From CAYIHX01 sp964363305 (GTDB lineage Bacteria > Bdellovibrionota > UBA1018): a stretch of 64,000 nucleotides of DNA. The notes below the pieces were generated by a model. That model was not told where the DNA came from, did no database searches, and saw nothing but the letters and a program-made list of their open reading frames with translations. The position numbers were made by a program, and so were the translations under genes. The number at the start of each line of letters is the position of its first letter. The first letter of the stretch is position 1. Below, one piece after another: positions 8,301 to 15,419 of this stretch. The stretch covers positions 1 through 64,000 of the forward strand of contig CAYIHX010000003.1 of NCBI GenBank assembly GCA_964363305.1. The letters run 5' to 3'.

Positions 8301-9522
8301 CGTACTCGACAATCCCCTTCGACTGAGAAACCGTCTCCTTCTGCCAACCGAACTCGAGATGGTCACTGATTTTAAAAGATTTTGTTCGTCGCTCGAGCAC
8401 CAAAGTTCTGACATTGCCCTTTATTACCACAGACCTTTACGCCCAGACGCAACGATAGCTTGTAATAACCATTCTCTTTTCCGGCGCTACGATCGGGCTT
8501 CTCAGTTGGCCCGCAACCTGTTGAACCAGAACCCGGACGCGATGGTCGCGTTCATCAATCGAGCTTCTCCAGAGGCTACAGAGGCGTTCTTTAACTTAGC
8601 GAGATCGAACGGAGCAGCGACTGACCCAGCAATTAGACGCCAAGAACTGGCGCCATTCTTCAATCGTGTGGCCCAGATGGGACTGGGCATGAGAGCCGGA
8701 CCACGGCGCGCTCGCAGCCGCGCGACGTCTGCAACCACTCCTCCCGTACCAGCAGATGATGATTGGATGTCGAGGCTCCACATAAACGTCATTTCTGCCG
8801 ACCAAATTTCGCAACATGCTCGACCGAATGCCGATGCTGCCAGAGCCGACGATCAGCCTCGAACCCCGTCCACAAGAGTTTCACGACATCACCCTCGCCG
8901 AATCGTCCGGCCGGAAACTCTTCTCATCCTGACCATCCAGGCTACTACGGACTTTTTGCGACCAGAGGCCATTCGCGCTCTTTGGTCGCCTGAAATGTTT
9001 CGTTGGGTGCACACCAATAAGCAGCGAGAAATGAGAGAGAGCGCTCGGTCAGGGCATGTTATTGACCCCAACGATCTGACTAGTCTCATTTGGCAAATCG
9101 ATCCGCTTCTTGTCGGAGCCATAAGAGGTGGAGATCTGGTCGGACCATGCGGAGAATCCCAACCTGCCGACGCCCTCCGGCTCACTATCCAGTCCATCGA
9201 CCTGTTTACTACGCACCACCTCATGCCAGCTGATGAGATCTCGCGATTTATGGGCGCCCAAAGGTGCCCTTACAACCCCTTTGATGGCGCTCATTCGACT
9301 GAGCTTGTCGTGCCACCGGGCATGAGAACATCCGGATACGCATTTGTAAGTATGTCGCGCCAGCCGGTTCCCGAGCCGGCACCAGCGCAGGAGGGGAGCG
9401 CCGCTCAGCAATTTATGGACGACTCCTACTGCGTTGCTCATCCCGACGTCTGCCGAGACGTAACTAACAACGTCGCCCATTGGATCCGAGAAACTCGAGC
9501 GCGACTCGGGATGCGGGAGTAA
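5368..9522 (+). CDS. Very large secreted protein with tandem transglutaminase-like domains, second one intact
   Basis: A 1384-residue protein starting at GTG with a clear signal peptide (MLRIAQVIFLAYLLALVPTNARA). Two related segments can be aligned. The second (about residues 600-715) has the transglutaminase-fold pattern GTNCQGRAELIFGTIRDLG, then FSDHVQAELW, then QVIDLLTGD, giving Cys659, His691 and Asp706. The first copy (about 310-425) keeps the spacing and the last Asp but has Asp in place of Cys and Gly in place of His, so it should be inactive. A Pro/Ser/Thr-rich linker covers about 730-900. The rest is unrecognised. Likely an exported protease or cross-linking enzyme. Confidence 0.7.
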   Translation: MLRIAQVIFLAYLLALVPTNARADGCLSSLRIQLFELSANVDGALGRYSRDSLSAADIETQALLRFISAHDLASLQQEDCDQLRNDLPSLISNLAHPLTFGNQREALFHRYMYTFYRLSACKADELRESSALPISELSTPQTVIDQLRTLQRFQSQTFPLSGAGAAWERWRPSYDHLRSSLAAATALLDVVHSTCPCFQTFDSIQPVPWLVVNQIRNIHHHLGRRDDDDPTPEQENARDERLLAQVHVPPPDSATVRPIHAIIEEARAALDRNLHSDRLDFDAVALFTEADATLAQSPLTQDEYARAQSTWSDAMARWRSATQEITDPWERIKAISSLVQTDFFSQEPHDQWSPLSMLAHMGGNDELKSTVLITAISRLGDVLPDGYQLGIETYADGVRPVLWHGASPNTVVYDILSDQLRSSNRAPIHAPAVVLEAFLKRRQLAGDRIASLITESELMVAPSLSDVGNPVAPPTSRSQNPDRSRTPINPLLYWPVSDRLLTSPLLASAQTAVAPPAAGAPTMRAGWMTRVTANVAPPEPPHRVPGAPAQLPSLDDLYAQAAQALQTCSDRCIGADITRIVVQTEAHHTGPPLSQADYNRAWNGYQATLTSIRNDIAHVTDPFLKLTKVVNSLIRDDLHHYYRDRPYVVNALLGEGTNCQGRAELIFGTIRDLGIEPPPGWKYALQVFSDHVQAELWNPRTNQVIDLLTGDHADRVLAPLYHPNLIFYSLLRGDARDSPITENSLLLARPRGRMRNEGPPLENHPSPERQMMAWPSSNNRSGNGPVPLNADNGPIAPLRAHASQPQRRSATPFPDALNRLPSPARPTNHSRVSATDSNRENLSRQNPSASPTPRSTSTQTEGPTESRDSTATTADQAPPVSDPTGTLYAHPTATPPRPSQPQSRPPPTIDFDHPNQSNYYRIDTVLPNTSQFITAQADELRRMLVEQASGDRIDAFAHGIIERVLDMAERELSPSIRAVLDNPLRLRNRLLLPTELEMVTDFKRFCSSLEHQSSDIALYYHRPLRPDATIACNNHSLFRRYDRASQLARNLLNQNPDAMVAFINRASPEATEAFFNLARSNGAATDPAIRRQELAPFFNRVAQMGLGMRAGPRRARSRATSATTPPVPADDDWMSRLHINVISADQISQHARPNADAARADDQPRTPSTRVSRHHPRRIVRPETLLILTIQATTDFLRPEAIRALWSPEMFRWVHTNKQREMRESARSGHVIDPNDLTSLIWQIDPLLVGAIRGGDLVGPCGESQPADALRLTIQSIDLFTTHHLMPADEISRFMGAQRCPYNPFDGAHSTELVVPPGMRTSGYAFVSMSRQPVPEPAPAQEGSAAQQFMDDSYCVAHPDVCRDVTNNVAHWIRETRARLGMRE

Positions 9523-9601
9523 AATCTCATTCCAAGAGGCGGGATTGTCGTGCTCTTCCAGGGCTGCTAGGCCGATCGAAGCTTACCAAGGGAGTGCGGG
9601 C

Positions 9602-10336
9602 ATGACATTATCGCGTGTATATTTAATGACTTCAGTTTTCTGGCTTTTTCCGAGGGTCGCCTTTGGCTTTGGGCTGTCGGATCACTCCCAGATGACCTGG
9701 TTGGCGGTGGCGGAGTACAATCGCTGCGCGCGCCGACCCGTAAGCGACGAGGCCGTGACCTACCTCGTGCTTCAGAACCTCGACGAGGATGTGAATCTGA
9801 TCAAAAAATGGGGGAAGTATTCGCACTACTTCAACCCCGAGAAACCGCTCCATGATTTGCGCCGCCTGGACGCAAGCCTGCGCGTCGTGGAGCTGCTCGG
9901 CGGCCACGCGACCGAAGAGGTCGGCCACGCGATTCACCACCTGCAGGACATGGCGTCGCCCCCTCATGTCGTACCGGTGCGCCACAGCCTCTTTGACGGC
10001 TTTGAGACTCTCGCCGTAGAGCCCACGGAAATGCCTGAGCTCGCGGCCTCTGACTGCGCGGACCTCGCGACCTGGGCGGCTTCCTTTCGCGGCGACCTCC
10101 TCACGCTGCTCGACGATACGGCGCTGGAAACCCTTCATCGCGTTCGCACGCCCTGGGCCAGGCAGTTTTGGATCGAGAACAGCGGCCCGCTGTTCGGGGA
10201 GTACGGCACCCTGGGCAATAGCTTCGGCAGCAACAACGCATACGCTCGACCGGTATACGTTGCTTTCAAAGCCCAGCAACTCCGGCTCGCGATCGAAGCC
10301 ACGAAAAAAGCTTTGATCTGGGCCTACGGGCTTTAG
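9602..10336 (+). CDS. Secreted zinc-dependent phospholipase C / S1-P1 nuclease-like protein
   Basis: A 244-residue protein. I place the start at the ATG 9602 because GGGAG lies 7 bases upstream and the product then begins with a signal peptide ending FPRVAFG. Metal-binding motifs typical of the PLC/P1 nuclease fold are visible: SDHSQM near the mature N-terminus, GKYSHYFNP, and EEVGHAIHHLQDMASPPH (the HxxxE/HxxxD pattern). These enzymes use a three-zinc cluster to hydrolyse phospholipids or nucleic acids. The 3' end overlaps the convergent methyltransferase gene by 4 bp. Substrate undecided. Confidence 0.75.
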   Translation: MTLSRVYLMTSVFWLFPRVAFGFGLSDHSQMTWLAVAEYNRCARRPVSDEAVTYLVLQNLDEDVNLIKKWGKYSHYFNPEKPLHDLRRLDASLRVVELLGGHATEEVGHAIHHLQDMASPPHVVPVRHSLFDGFETLAVEPTEMPELAASDCADLATWAASFRGDLLTLLDDTALETLHRVRTPWARQFWIENSGPLFGEYGTLGNSFGSNNAYARPVYVAFKAQQLRLAIEATKKALIWAYGL

Positions 10337-11013
10337 ACGGTGACGAGCTTCTGACCTCGGATCAAAATAAAGCGCTTCATGCGGAAATCCTCGATCTCTT
10401 GGATTTTGAGATGAGCCGCCAGAAGTGAATCCCTGATTTCGTCGAGAGAATGTAAGTACAAAATATCGCGCAACACCGACTGATCGGGAAGCTGCACCGT
10501 TCCTTCGAATCGACTGCCCTCAAGTTTAGAATCCGTGTAGAGACCTGTCCAAGCGGAATAGGCGCTGGGGTTTGCCGTAATTATGAGGAAATGCCCATTT
10601 TCCTTCAAAACCCGACTCAACTCATTTGCGGCCTTCCGCAAGTCACCCAGCAGATGCCACACCGCGACCGAGAAGGCTGCATCAAACGCGCCGTCTGAAA
10701 GAGGCAAGTCATACGCCCCGCCGCTCACGAAGCGTCTGTTATCGAATGGGTACAACTGCATCGCCCGATCCAGCAACAAAGGGGAAGGCTCAATGCCTGT
10801 ATAATTTCGGCCAGCTAAGCCAATTTTATCGGAACAAATTCCTTGCCCCGATCCGATTTCGAGAATCTCGACCGGTGCCGCGCGATCGACCCATGCTCTT
10901 AGCCTAGGATAGATATCATCCTCGCGAACTCGGCCCTTTTCGCTTTCTACGGTGCGGATCCAATCCAACGCCACATTTCGTTCATTGAGTAAATCGTCCA
11001 CGCGAGTTCCCAT
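10333..11013 (-). CDS. Class I SAM-dependent methyltransferase
   Basis: A 226-residue protein. The start is placed at the ATG 11013 (MGTRVDDLL) because GGAGG lies 5 bases upstream; an in-frame extension to 11103 lacks such support. The Rossmann methyltransferase motif I is ILEIGSGQG, followed by the acidic end of strand 2 in GIEPSP, the motif II region YDLPLSDGAFDAAFS, and the post-II motif RVLKENGHFLIITANP. It resembles UbiE/Methyltransf_11 enzymes acting on small molecules. It is divergent from an AraC-type regulator only about 130 bp away, which might control it. Substrate unknown. Confidence 0.85.
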   Translation of the reverse strand: MGTRVDDLLNERNVALDWIRTVESEKGRVREDDIYPRLRAWVDRAAPVEILEIGSGQGICSDKIGLAGRNYTGIEPSPLLLDRAMQLYPFDNRRFVSGGAYDLPLSDGAFDAAFSVAVWHLLGDLRKAANELSRVLKENGHFLIITANPSAYSAWTGLYTDSKLEGSRFEGTVQLPDQSVLRDILYLHSLDEIRDSLLAAHLKIQEIEDFRMKRFILIRGQKLVTV

Positions 11014-11146
11014 TTCCCTCCGAGGGTAGCAAATGCCCGAAAATTTTCTAGCCCTTCCGGTGAGCCGGCTGGAACGGGTTTTCAAACCGGGCCACAAAAG
11101 CAAGATCAGTCAGGACAAGGAAAGTCGACTCTGCCAAGTTGTGCCT

Positions 11147-12049
11147 ATGCGAAAAGGTTCATCCACTGGTGATTTGCTCCAACGACTGCTGAAGGGCGTC
11201 GAATTTATCGAATCTCACGTAGATGAATCTCTGCCGCTCAGCCGAATTGCCCGCCATGCCGCCCTGTCCGAGTATCACTTTCACCGCCTGTTTCGAGCTT
11301 GCTTCGGAATTCCGGTGATTGAATACGTGCGAGGTAGGCGCCTCTCCTCCGCCGCTCGGCGACTGGTCGGGGAGGAAACACCGGTGCTGGATCTCTCTCT
11401 CGACTCCGGCTTTGAATCCCCGGAGGCCTTCGCGCGGGCCTTTCGAAAAATGTACGGAATCTCACCGACCGCCTATCGACGCCGCGGGAAGCACCTGCCC
11501 TGGCGATCGGTAGCGAAACTGACCGACGAGGTTCTTCAACGCCTCAAGAAAGGAACGAGCATGGAACCCCTCACTCTACACAAAGAACGAATCTGGGCTG
11601 CGGGATTATCCGCGGTCTTTACCGCGGAAACGCGATCCGGGATTCCTGGCCTCTGGAAGACTTTCCTCTCACACATAGAAAAAATTCCCGGGAGAATCGG
11701 AGGACACACCTTTGGGATCTGCGATGCCGCATCAGGTGCCGAGGAAGGAACCTTCGAGTACCTGGCCGCAGTGCAAGTCGATCCAAAGAAAGTCACCGGC
11801 CCCTGGAAGCTCAAGGAGATTCCGGCTGGCGACTACCTGGTCTTCACGCACCGAGGCCCGATCTCGAAATTCACTCAGACCGCGGACTACCTTTGGGGAA
11901 CCTGGCTACCGAACTCCGGGCAGCTACTTCGCAAAGCCCCCGACCTTGAGCTCTACGACACACGCTTTTCTGGAGAAGACCCCGGCAGCGAGGTCGATCT
12001 TTGGATTCCAGTTGGTTTCGAGAAAGGTGATGAAAGCTCAACTTCCTGA
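11147..12049 (+). CDS. AraC-family regulator with GyrI-like effector-binding domain
   Basis: About 300 residues from the ATG at 11147; an upstream in-frame ATG at 11033 would add 38 residues without family likeness. Residues 1-105 are an AraC DNA-binding domain with two helix-turn-helix units (LSRIARHAALSEYHFHRLF and the second ending FRKMYGISPTAYR). The rest is a GyrI-like/SOUL-fold ligand-binding domain (PAGDYLVFTHRG, LELYDTRF, VDLWIPV). Relatives such as Rob and BmrR-type regulators sense hydrophobic compounds and activate efflux or detoxification genes. The nearest candidate target is the divergent methyltransferase. Confidence 0.85.
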   Translation: MRKGSSTGDLLQRLLKGVEFIESHVDESLPLSRIARHAALSEYHFHRLFRACFGIPVIEYVRGRRLSSAARRLVGEETPVLDLSLDSGFESPEAFARAFRKMYGISPTAYRRRGKHLPWRSVAKLTDEVLQRLKKGTSMEPLTLHKERIWAAGLSAVFTAETRSGIPGLWKTFLSHIEKIPGRIGGHTFGICDAASGAEEGTFEYLAAVQVDPKKVTGPWKLKEIPAGDYLVFTHRGPISKFTQTADYLWGTWLPNSGQLLRKAPDLELYDTRFSGEDPGSEVDLWIPVGFEKGDESSTS

Positions 12050-12222
12050 TTGGAATGGATCCATTTTTGGATGGGAAGTTGATGTTTCATCACCTTCGAA
12101 GGGCTGGCTCCGGATCTTGCGCTGATTCTGCCGACTCAGGTGTTGGAACACGTCGGCGGCTCGTGCTCTGGGAGGCAATTACAACAGTGTCTCCCACAGG
12201 GGGCCGCCAGGTGATATTCCGC

Positions 12223-12765
12223 TCATCTCGAAAGAATCTTTCGTTTCTGCTCCTGGAATTCTTCCTCTGTCAGGGTGCCCCTGTCACGAAGCGCCTGAAG
12301 ACGCTCAAGTTGCGATAACGGGCCAGAATGAAACAACTCCCGCACACTTGCCATCCAAGCGTCAGCAATAGAACATTCTCTCCTCCCGTACACCACCAAA
12401 GTATCTGCGAGCAGATCATGAAGTGTCTGCTTCTTTTGAGTAAAGAGAGCGAAGAAAAACCCGATGAACAGCAACACGGAAGAAACAAACTTCAAAATAT
12501 TCCGAACCGTGGCCGCTCGAAGCGAAATACGACGCCCCATGGGGTCGGCGACCTGGATACCGACCAAGTGTTTCCCTAGCGTCGCACGCATTTCAGAAGA
12601 CTCCAAAATCGGAGCATAGAAAAACAAAACGACCAAACTGCCAACCACGGGAACGACATGGCCTGCTATCGCGCAAGGGATGGACAAAATCATAAAATCC
12701 AGAAGCAAGGCCAAGAACCTTCTTCCTAAAGAGGCATACGGAGAAAGCAACGGTTCAGAGCTCAT
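12223..12765 (-). CDS. RDD-family membrane protein with C-terminal SHOCT motif
   Basis: A 180-residue protein. The RDD domain starts SLGRRFLALLLDFMIL and has hydrophobic segments near 18-35, 40-58 and 95-112, with the conserved TLGKHLVGIQV loop and TLHDLLADTLVV. The tail (about 150-180) has the SHOCT pattern LQALRDRGTLTEEEFQEQK, a short helical module often found at protein ends. RDD proteins are poorly understood; some act in sodium transport or stress responses. It is the third gene of the PadR-HAAS-RDD run and starts 9 bp after the HAAS gene stops, suggesting cotranscription. Confidence 0.85.
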   Translation of the reverse strand: MSSEPLLSPYASLGRRFLALLLDFMILSIPCAIAGHVVPVVGSLVVLFFYAPILESSEMRATLGKHLVGIQVADPMGRRISLRAATVRNILKFVSSVLLFIGFFFALFTQKKQTLHDLLADTLVVYGRRECSIADAWMASVRELFHSGPLSQLERLQALRDRGTLTEEEFQEQKRKILSR

Positions 12766-12774
12766 GGCAGCACC

Positions 12775-13692
12775 TCAATTTTCCCGGCTGATCTTGCCGT
12801 TCACTAGATGAATGACGACGGAATATGCGTCTGCCTTATCCGAAGACACGAAGGAGTCGGTCTTCCCGTTCGTAACGGCGAGCTCGTAACGATAGAAATG
12901 GTCGTCATCCGGGTGAATAGCCACCTTACCGTTTGCGAGATTCGCCGCCAAATTGTAGTGCGGTTCATCGAATTCAAGTTTTCCGTTCGAACCATTGATC
13001 GCAAGTTTCGCATTCTCCGGAACCGAGAGCTCGCACTTTACCCCCAAGAATGCGCTCAAGTCGAGAGCAACCCCCTTTTGATCAGTCGTCGGTTTTGGCG
13101 CGGAGGCAGGGGAACCGCGGCTGCTGCAATTCCATGACAGTTTTGAATCCTCGGCATTAGTAACCTCCAGTTTTCCATTCCCAAATTTCACGGAGATGCT
13201 TTGCCCTCGAGTGACCGGCACTGACCCCTCAAACGAATACTTTTCGCCGTGCCAGCCATCACCGAATGCGCCGCTGATCAAAACCTGACCATCCTCGCCA
13301 TCCACTTCGATCAAACCGCCAAAAAGAGAGACTTTATCCTTCACCTCATCAACATGAAGAAGCGGCATGAATCTCGTGAAGATGATCCCAGCGAAAATCA
13401 AGATCATCGAGAACGTTCCCAGGAAGCCGATGACGACCCATTTCACCACCGGACTCATGGGCGGTTTCGTCGGCTTGAGGCCGCGTTCGATGAGGTAGCG
13501 ATTCGCGACGGTCTCGGGCTCACCAAGCGCGGCAAGGACCGTATCGAGTCTGGTCTGCGGATCGCGTTCGAGCGCTGAAAGGACATGACTCTTGATTTCA
13601 GTCACGATTTCCGCTCGGTCGCTTACCGGAAACGGTTGGAGCACCTGTTCTAGTGAGGTCAAATAGCTTTCAAGTCTCGGATCGCTTGTCAT
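12775..13692 (-). CDS. HAAS-domain membrane protein with outer beta-rich domain (PadR partner)
   Basis: A 305-residue protein. Residues 1-75 look like a HAAS/DUF1700 helical domain (ESYLTSLEQVLQPFPVSDRAEIVTEIKSHV, then ALGEPETVANRYL), which in other bacteria is encoded beside PadR regulators. One membrane segment follows (about 82-106). The outer part repeats short NGK-containing strands (GNGKLEV, SNGKLEF, ANGKVAI, TNGKTDS, VNGKISR), as in DUF4097-type beta-helical adhesin-like proteins. Start and PadR stop overlap by 4 bp. Probably a membrane sensor or effector linked to the PadR protein; that link is inference. Confidence 0.75.
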   Translation of the reverse strand: MTSDPRLESYLTSLEQVLQPFPVSDRAEIVTEIKSHVLSALERDPQTRLDTVLAALGEPETVANRYLIERGLKPTKPPMSPVVKWVVIGFLGTFSMILIFAGIIFTRFMPLLHVDEVKDKVSLFGGLIEVDGEDGQVLISGAFGDGWHGEKYSFEGSVPVTRGQSISVKFGNGKLEVTNAEDSKLSWNCSSRGSPASAPKPTTDQKGVALDLSAFLGVKCELSVPENAKLAINGSNGKLEFDEPHYNLAANLANGKVAIHPDDDHFYRYELAVTNGKTDSFVSSDKADAYSVVIHLVNGKISREN

Positions 13693-14051
13693 ACCAAGTC
13701 TCCCTTCTTTGGTTTTCCCAATTTTTGATAAATAACCACCATCTGCTCAAACTCTTGGTCCATCTCTTTCAAGAACCGCGAGCCCTCTTTGGTCAGTGAA
13801 TAAAACTTTCGGGGATGGCCTTTGAGATTTTCCGTTTCCCAGGTCGCCGCGAGCAGACCGTCGGCATTCATTCTGTTCAGCAGGGGATAAAGCGTTCCTT
13901 CTTTCACTTCGAGTGACACGGCGGAGAGCTGTTCGAGCAGGTCAAAGCCATAAACCCTGCCCTGATGTTTGATGAGCTGCAGGATGCACAGTTCGAGGTA
14001 ACCCTTACGAATCTGTGTTTTCCAATTGTCCGTAGCTGCGGCCATACACAA
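13689..14051 (-). CDS. Short PadR-family regulator of the HAAS/RDD operon
   Basis: A 120-residue PadR protein of the small (s1) type: KGYLELCILQLIKHQGRVYGFDLLEQL, KEGTLYPLLNRMNADGLL, wing GHPRKFYSLTKEG and a C-terminal dimer helix. The start may be M1 (14051) or M3 (14045). The promoter has a TATAAT overlapped by an imperfect palindrome, so it likely represses its own operon with the HAAS and RDD genes. Confidence 0.9.
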   Translation of the reverse strand: MCMAAATDNWKTQIRKGYLELCILQLIKHQGRVYGFDLLEQLSAVSLEVKEGTLYPLLNRMNADGLLAATWETENLKGHPRKFYSLTKEGSRFLKEMDQEFEQMVVIYQKLGKPKKGDLV

Positions 14052-14075
14052 TACTTGGCATTACAAGGTATTATA
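14050..14075 (-). promoter_or_regulatory. Promoter and probable autoregulatory operator of the PadR/HAAS/RDD operon
   Basis: On the minus strand a perfect TATAAT lies at 14075-14070, predicting a start near 14063, about 12 bases before the ATG. No good -35 box is seen. An inverted repeat AATACTTG (14050-14057) / CAAGGTATT (14064-14072), with one bulged base, overlaps the -10 box and leader, as expected for a repressor site. Confidence 0.55.
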
Positions 14076-14187
14076 CGCAATCGATTTCTCAGGCTGTGGG
14101 AATAATGAGGAAATGGGGTCCCCCTCACCAAGCGACCCATCGCTCGCCCGCCGCCATTTTCTATCAGTCCTCCTATGCAAAAATCCC

Positions 14188-14256
14188 TCATCCTGAGACC
14201 TTGCCGCGTCGGAAAGGGTTTTCAAGTTCGCTTTCCGCGGCTAGGATGACGGCACG
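14188..14256 (+). promoter_or_regulatory. Structured leader of terC sequestering the ribosome-binding site
   Basis: Three nested perfect helices can be drawn. TCATCCT (14188-14194) pairs with AGGATGA (14243-14249), GCCG (14203-14206) with CGGC (14238-14241), and CGGAAAG (14210-14216) with CTTTCCG (14231-14237), closing a 14-nt loop. The only Shine-Dalgarno-like sequence (AGGA, 14243-14246) is inside the outer helix, so folding should block translation. TerC-family genes are often controlled by the manganese yybP-ykoY riboswitch, but I do not see that motif's conserved loops. Confidence 0.5.
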
Positions 14257-14940
14257 ATGCTTACTTCCGCCGACTTGCTGGTGATCCTTTTCCTCATCTT
14301 CCTCGAGGGCATTCTCTCGATCGACAACGCGTTGGTCTTGGCCGTCCTGGCTCGCGGCCTGCCAAAGGATCAGCAACGGCGGGCGCTGACCTACGGCCTC
14401 GTCGGTGCGGTGATTTTCAGGCTGATTGCGCTCTCGCTCGTAACGACCCTCCTCCGATGGAATTGGGTCAAGTTCGTGGGGGGCGGCTACCTTCTCTTTC
14501 TGGCGGTAAAGCATTTCTTCTTCAATGCGAAAGAGGACGAAGCGGATGGCGCCAAGAAAAAGGCGCCGAAAAATTTCTGGCTTGTGGTGCTGATGATCGA
14601 GCTCACCGATATCGCCTTTGCTCTCGACTCGATCTTGGCGGCGGTGGCGCTTTCAAACAAGTTCTGGGTGGTCTTCACCGGCGGCATCCTAGGTGTCGTG
14701 ATGATGCGTTTTGCCGCAGGCATGTTCATCGGCCTGCTCAACCGGTTTCCGAACTTCGAGAACACGGCCTACCTTCTCGTCCTGATCATCGGAATCAAAG
14801 TCATTCTCGAAGGGCTCAGGTTGCCGGGTATCGATTTCCACTCGGCGGCGAGCCCGTCGTTCTGGATCTTTTGGCTCCTCATGCTGACCTGCTTGCTTGT
14901 GGGCTTCGTCCCCCAGCAAAAAAAGAAGAAGACCAGCTAG
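14257..14940 (+). CDS. terC: TerC-family integral membrane protein
   Basis: A 227-residue protein with about seven membrane segments. The TerC signature is present: EGILSIDNALVLAVLA (residues about 17-32) with acidic residues inside the first helix, and a second acidic helix ELTDIAFALDSILAAV. Family members export manganese or help metalate secreted proteins, and some are linked to tellurium resistance. The acidic in-membrane residues are the likely metal ligands. Translation may be controlled by the leader hairpin at 14188-14249. It converges on the CheY-like gene at 14980. Confidence 0.92.
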   Translation: MLTSADLLVILFLIFLEGILSIDNALVLAVLARGLPKDQQRRALTYGLVGAVIFRLIALSLVTTLLRWNWVKFVGGGYLLFLAVKHFFFNAKEDEADGAKKKAPKNFWLVVLMIELTDIAFALDSILAAVALSNKFWVVFTGGILGVVMMRFAAGMFIGLLNRFPNFENTAYLLVLIIGIKVILEGLRLPGIDFHSAASPSFWIFWLLMLTCLLVGFVPQQKKKKTS

Positions 14941-14979
14941 CATTGCGCCGATAGGGCGTTGATGTGCTCTAAAAACGCG

Positions 14980-15375
14980 TCAAAAAATCGCCAGGTTTCT
15001 CAGTTTTCCGGCGAGATCATGCGGCTCGAAGGGCTTTACGACGTAGTCGGTCGCTCCGGCCTCGAGCGCCTCGACGATACGCGCTTGATCACCGACGGCC
15101 GTCACCATGAAAAACGCGACGTCTCTACAGGTGGAAGAGTTTCGAATCGAACGGAGCAATTCGACCCCAGAGAGACCGGGCATATTCCAATCGGAAATGA
15201 TCACGCCGTAGGCGGTCTCGCGATCTCCGGCCGCAGCACGAACCATATCCCAGGCTTGCTGGCCATCCTCGGCCTCGTCCACGGCAGTATAATCCAGGCC
15301 CTCGAGCATGTTCCGGAGGATGCTCCGCATCGCTGGCATGTCATCGACGATCAAGATCCGCAGAGTTCCATTCAC
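14980..15375 (-). CDS. CheY-like single-domain response regulator
   Basis: A 131-residue stand-alone receiver domain. The acidic pocket is Asp11/Asp12 (LIVDD), the phosphorylation site Asp62 (IISDWNMP), the switch Thr92 (MVTA) and the conserved Lys114 (VKPF). The DWNMP motif and overall likeness are closest to chemotaxis CheY. No kinase, CheA or flagellar gene lies in the window, so its partner is elsewhere. It is divergent from the adenylate cyclase gene, with about 45 bp between the starts. Confidence 0.93.
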   Translation of the reverse strand: MNGTLRILIVDDMPAMRSILRNMLEGLDYTAVDEAEDGQQAWDMVRAAAGDRETAYGVIISDWNMPGLSGVELLRSIRNSSTCRDVAFFMVTAVGDQARIVEALEAGATDYVVKPFEPHDLAGKLRNLAIF

Positions 15376-15419
15376 ATTTTTAGTTTAAACCAAAAACGAT
15401 CCGAAAGGCTCAACCTAGA

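Noticed and set aside
9632..10279. 215-codon minus-strand open frame
   Set aside because: It is antisense to the P1-like enzyme, whose metal-binding motifs are clear.
14101..14256. yybP-ykoY manganese riboswitch before terC
   Set aside because: The conserved loop motifs are not visible; only the sequestering hairpin is supported.
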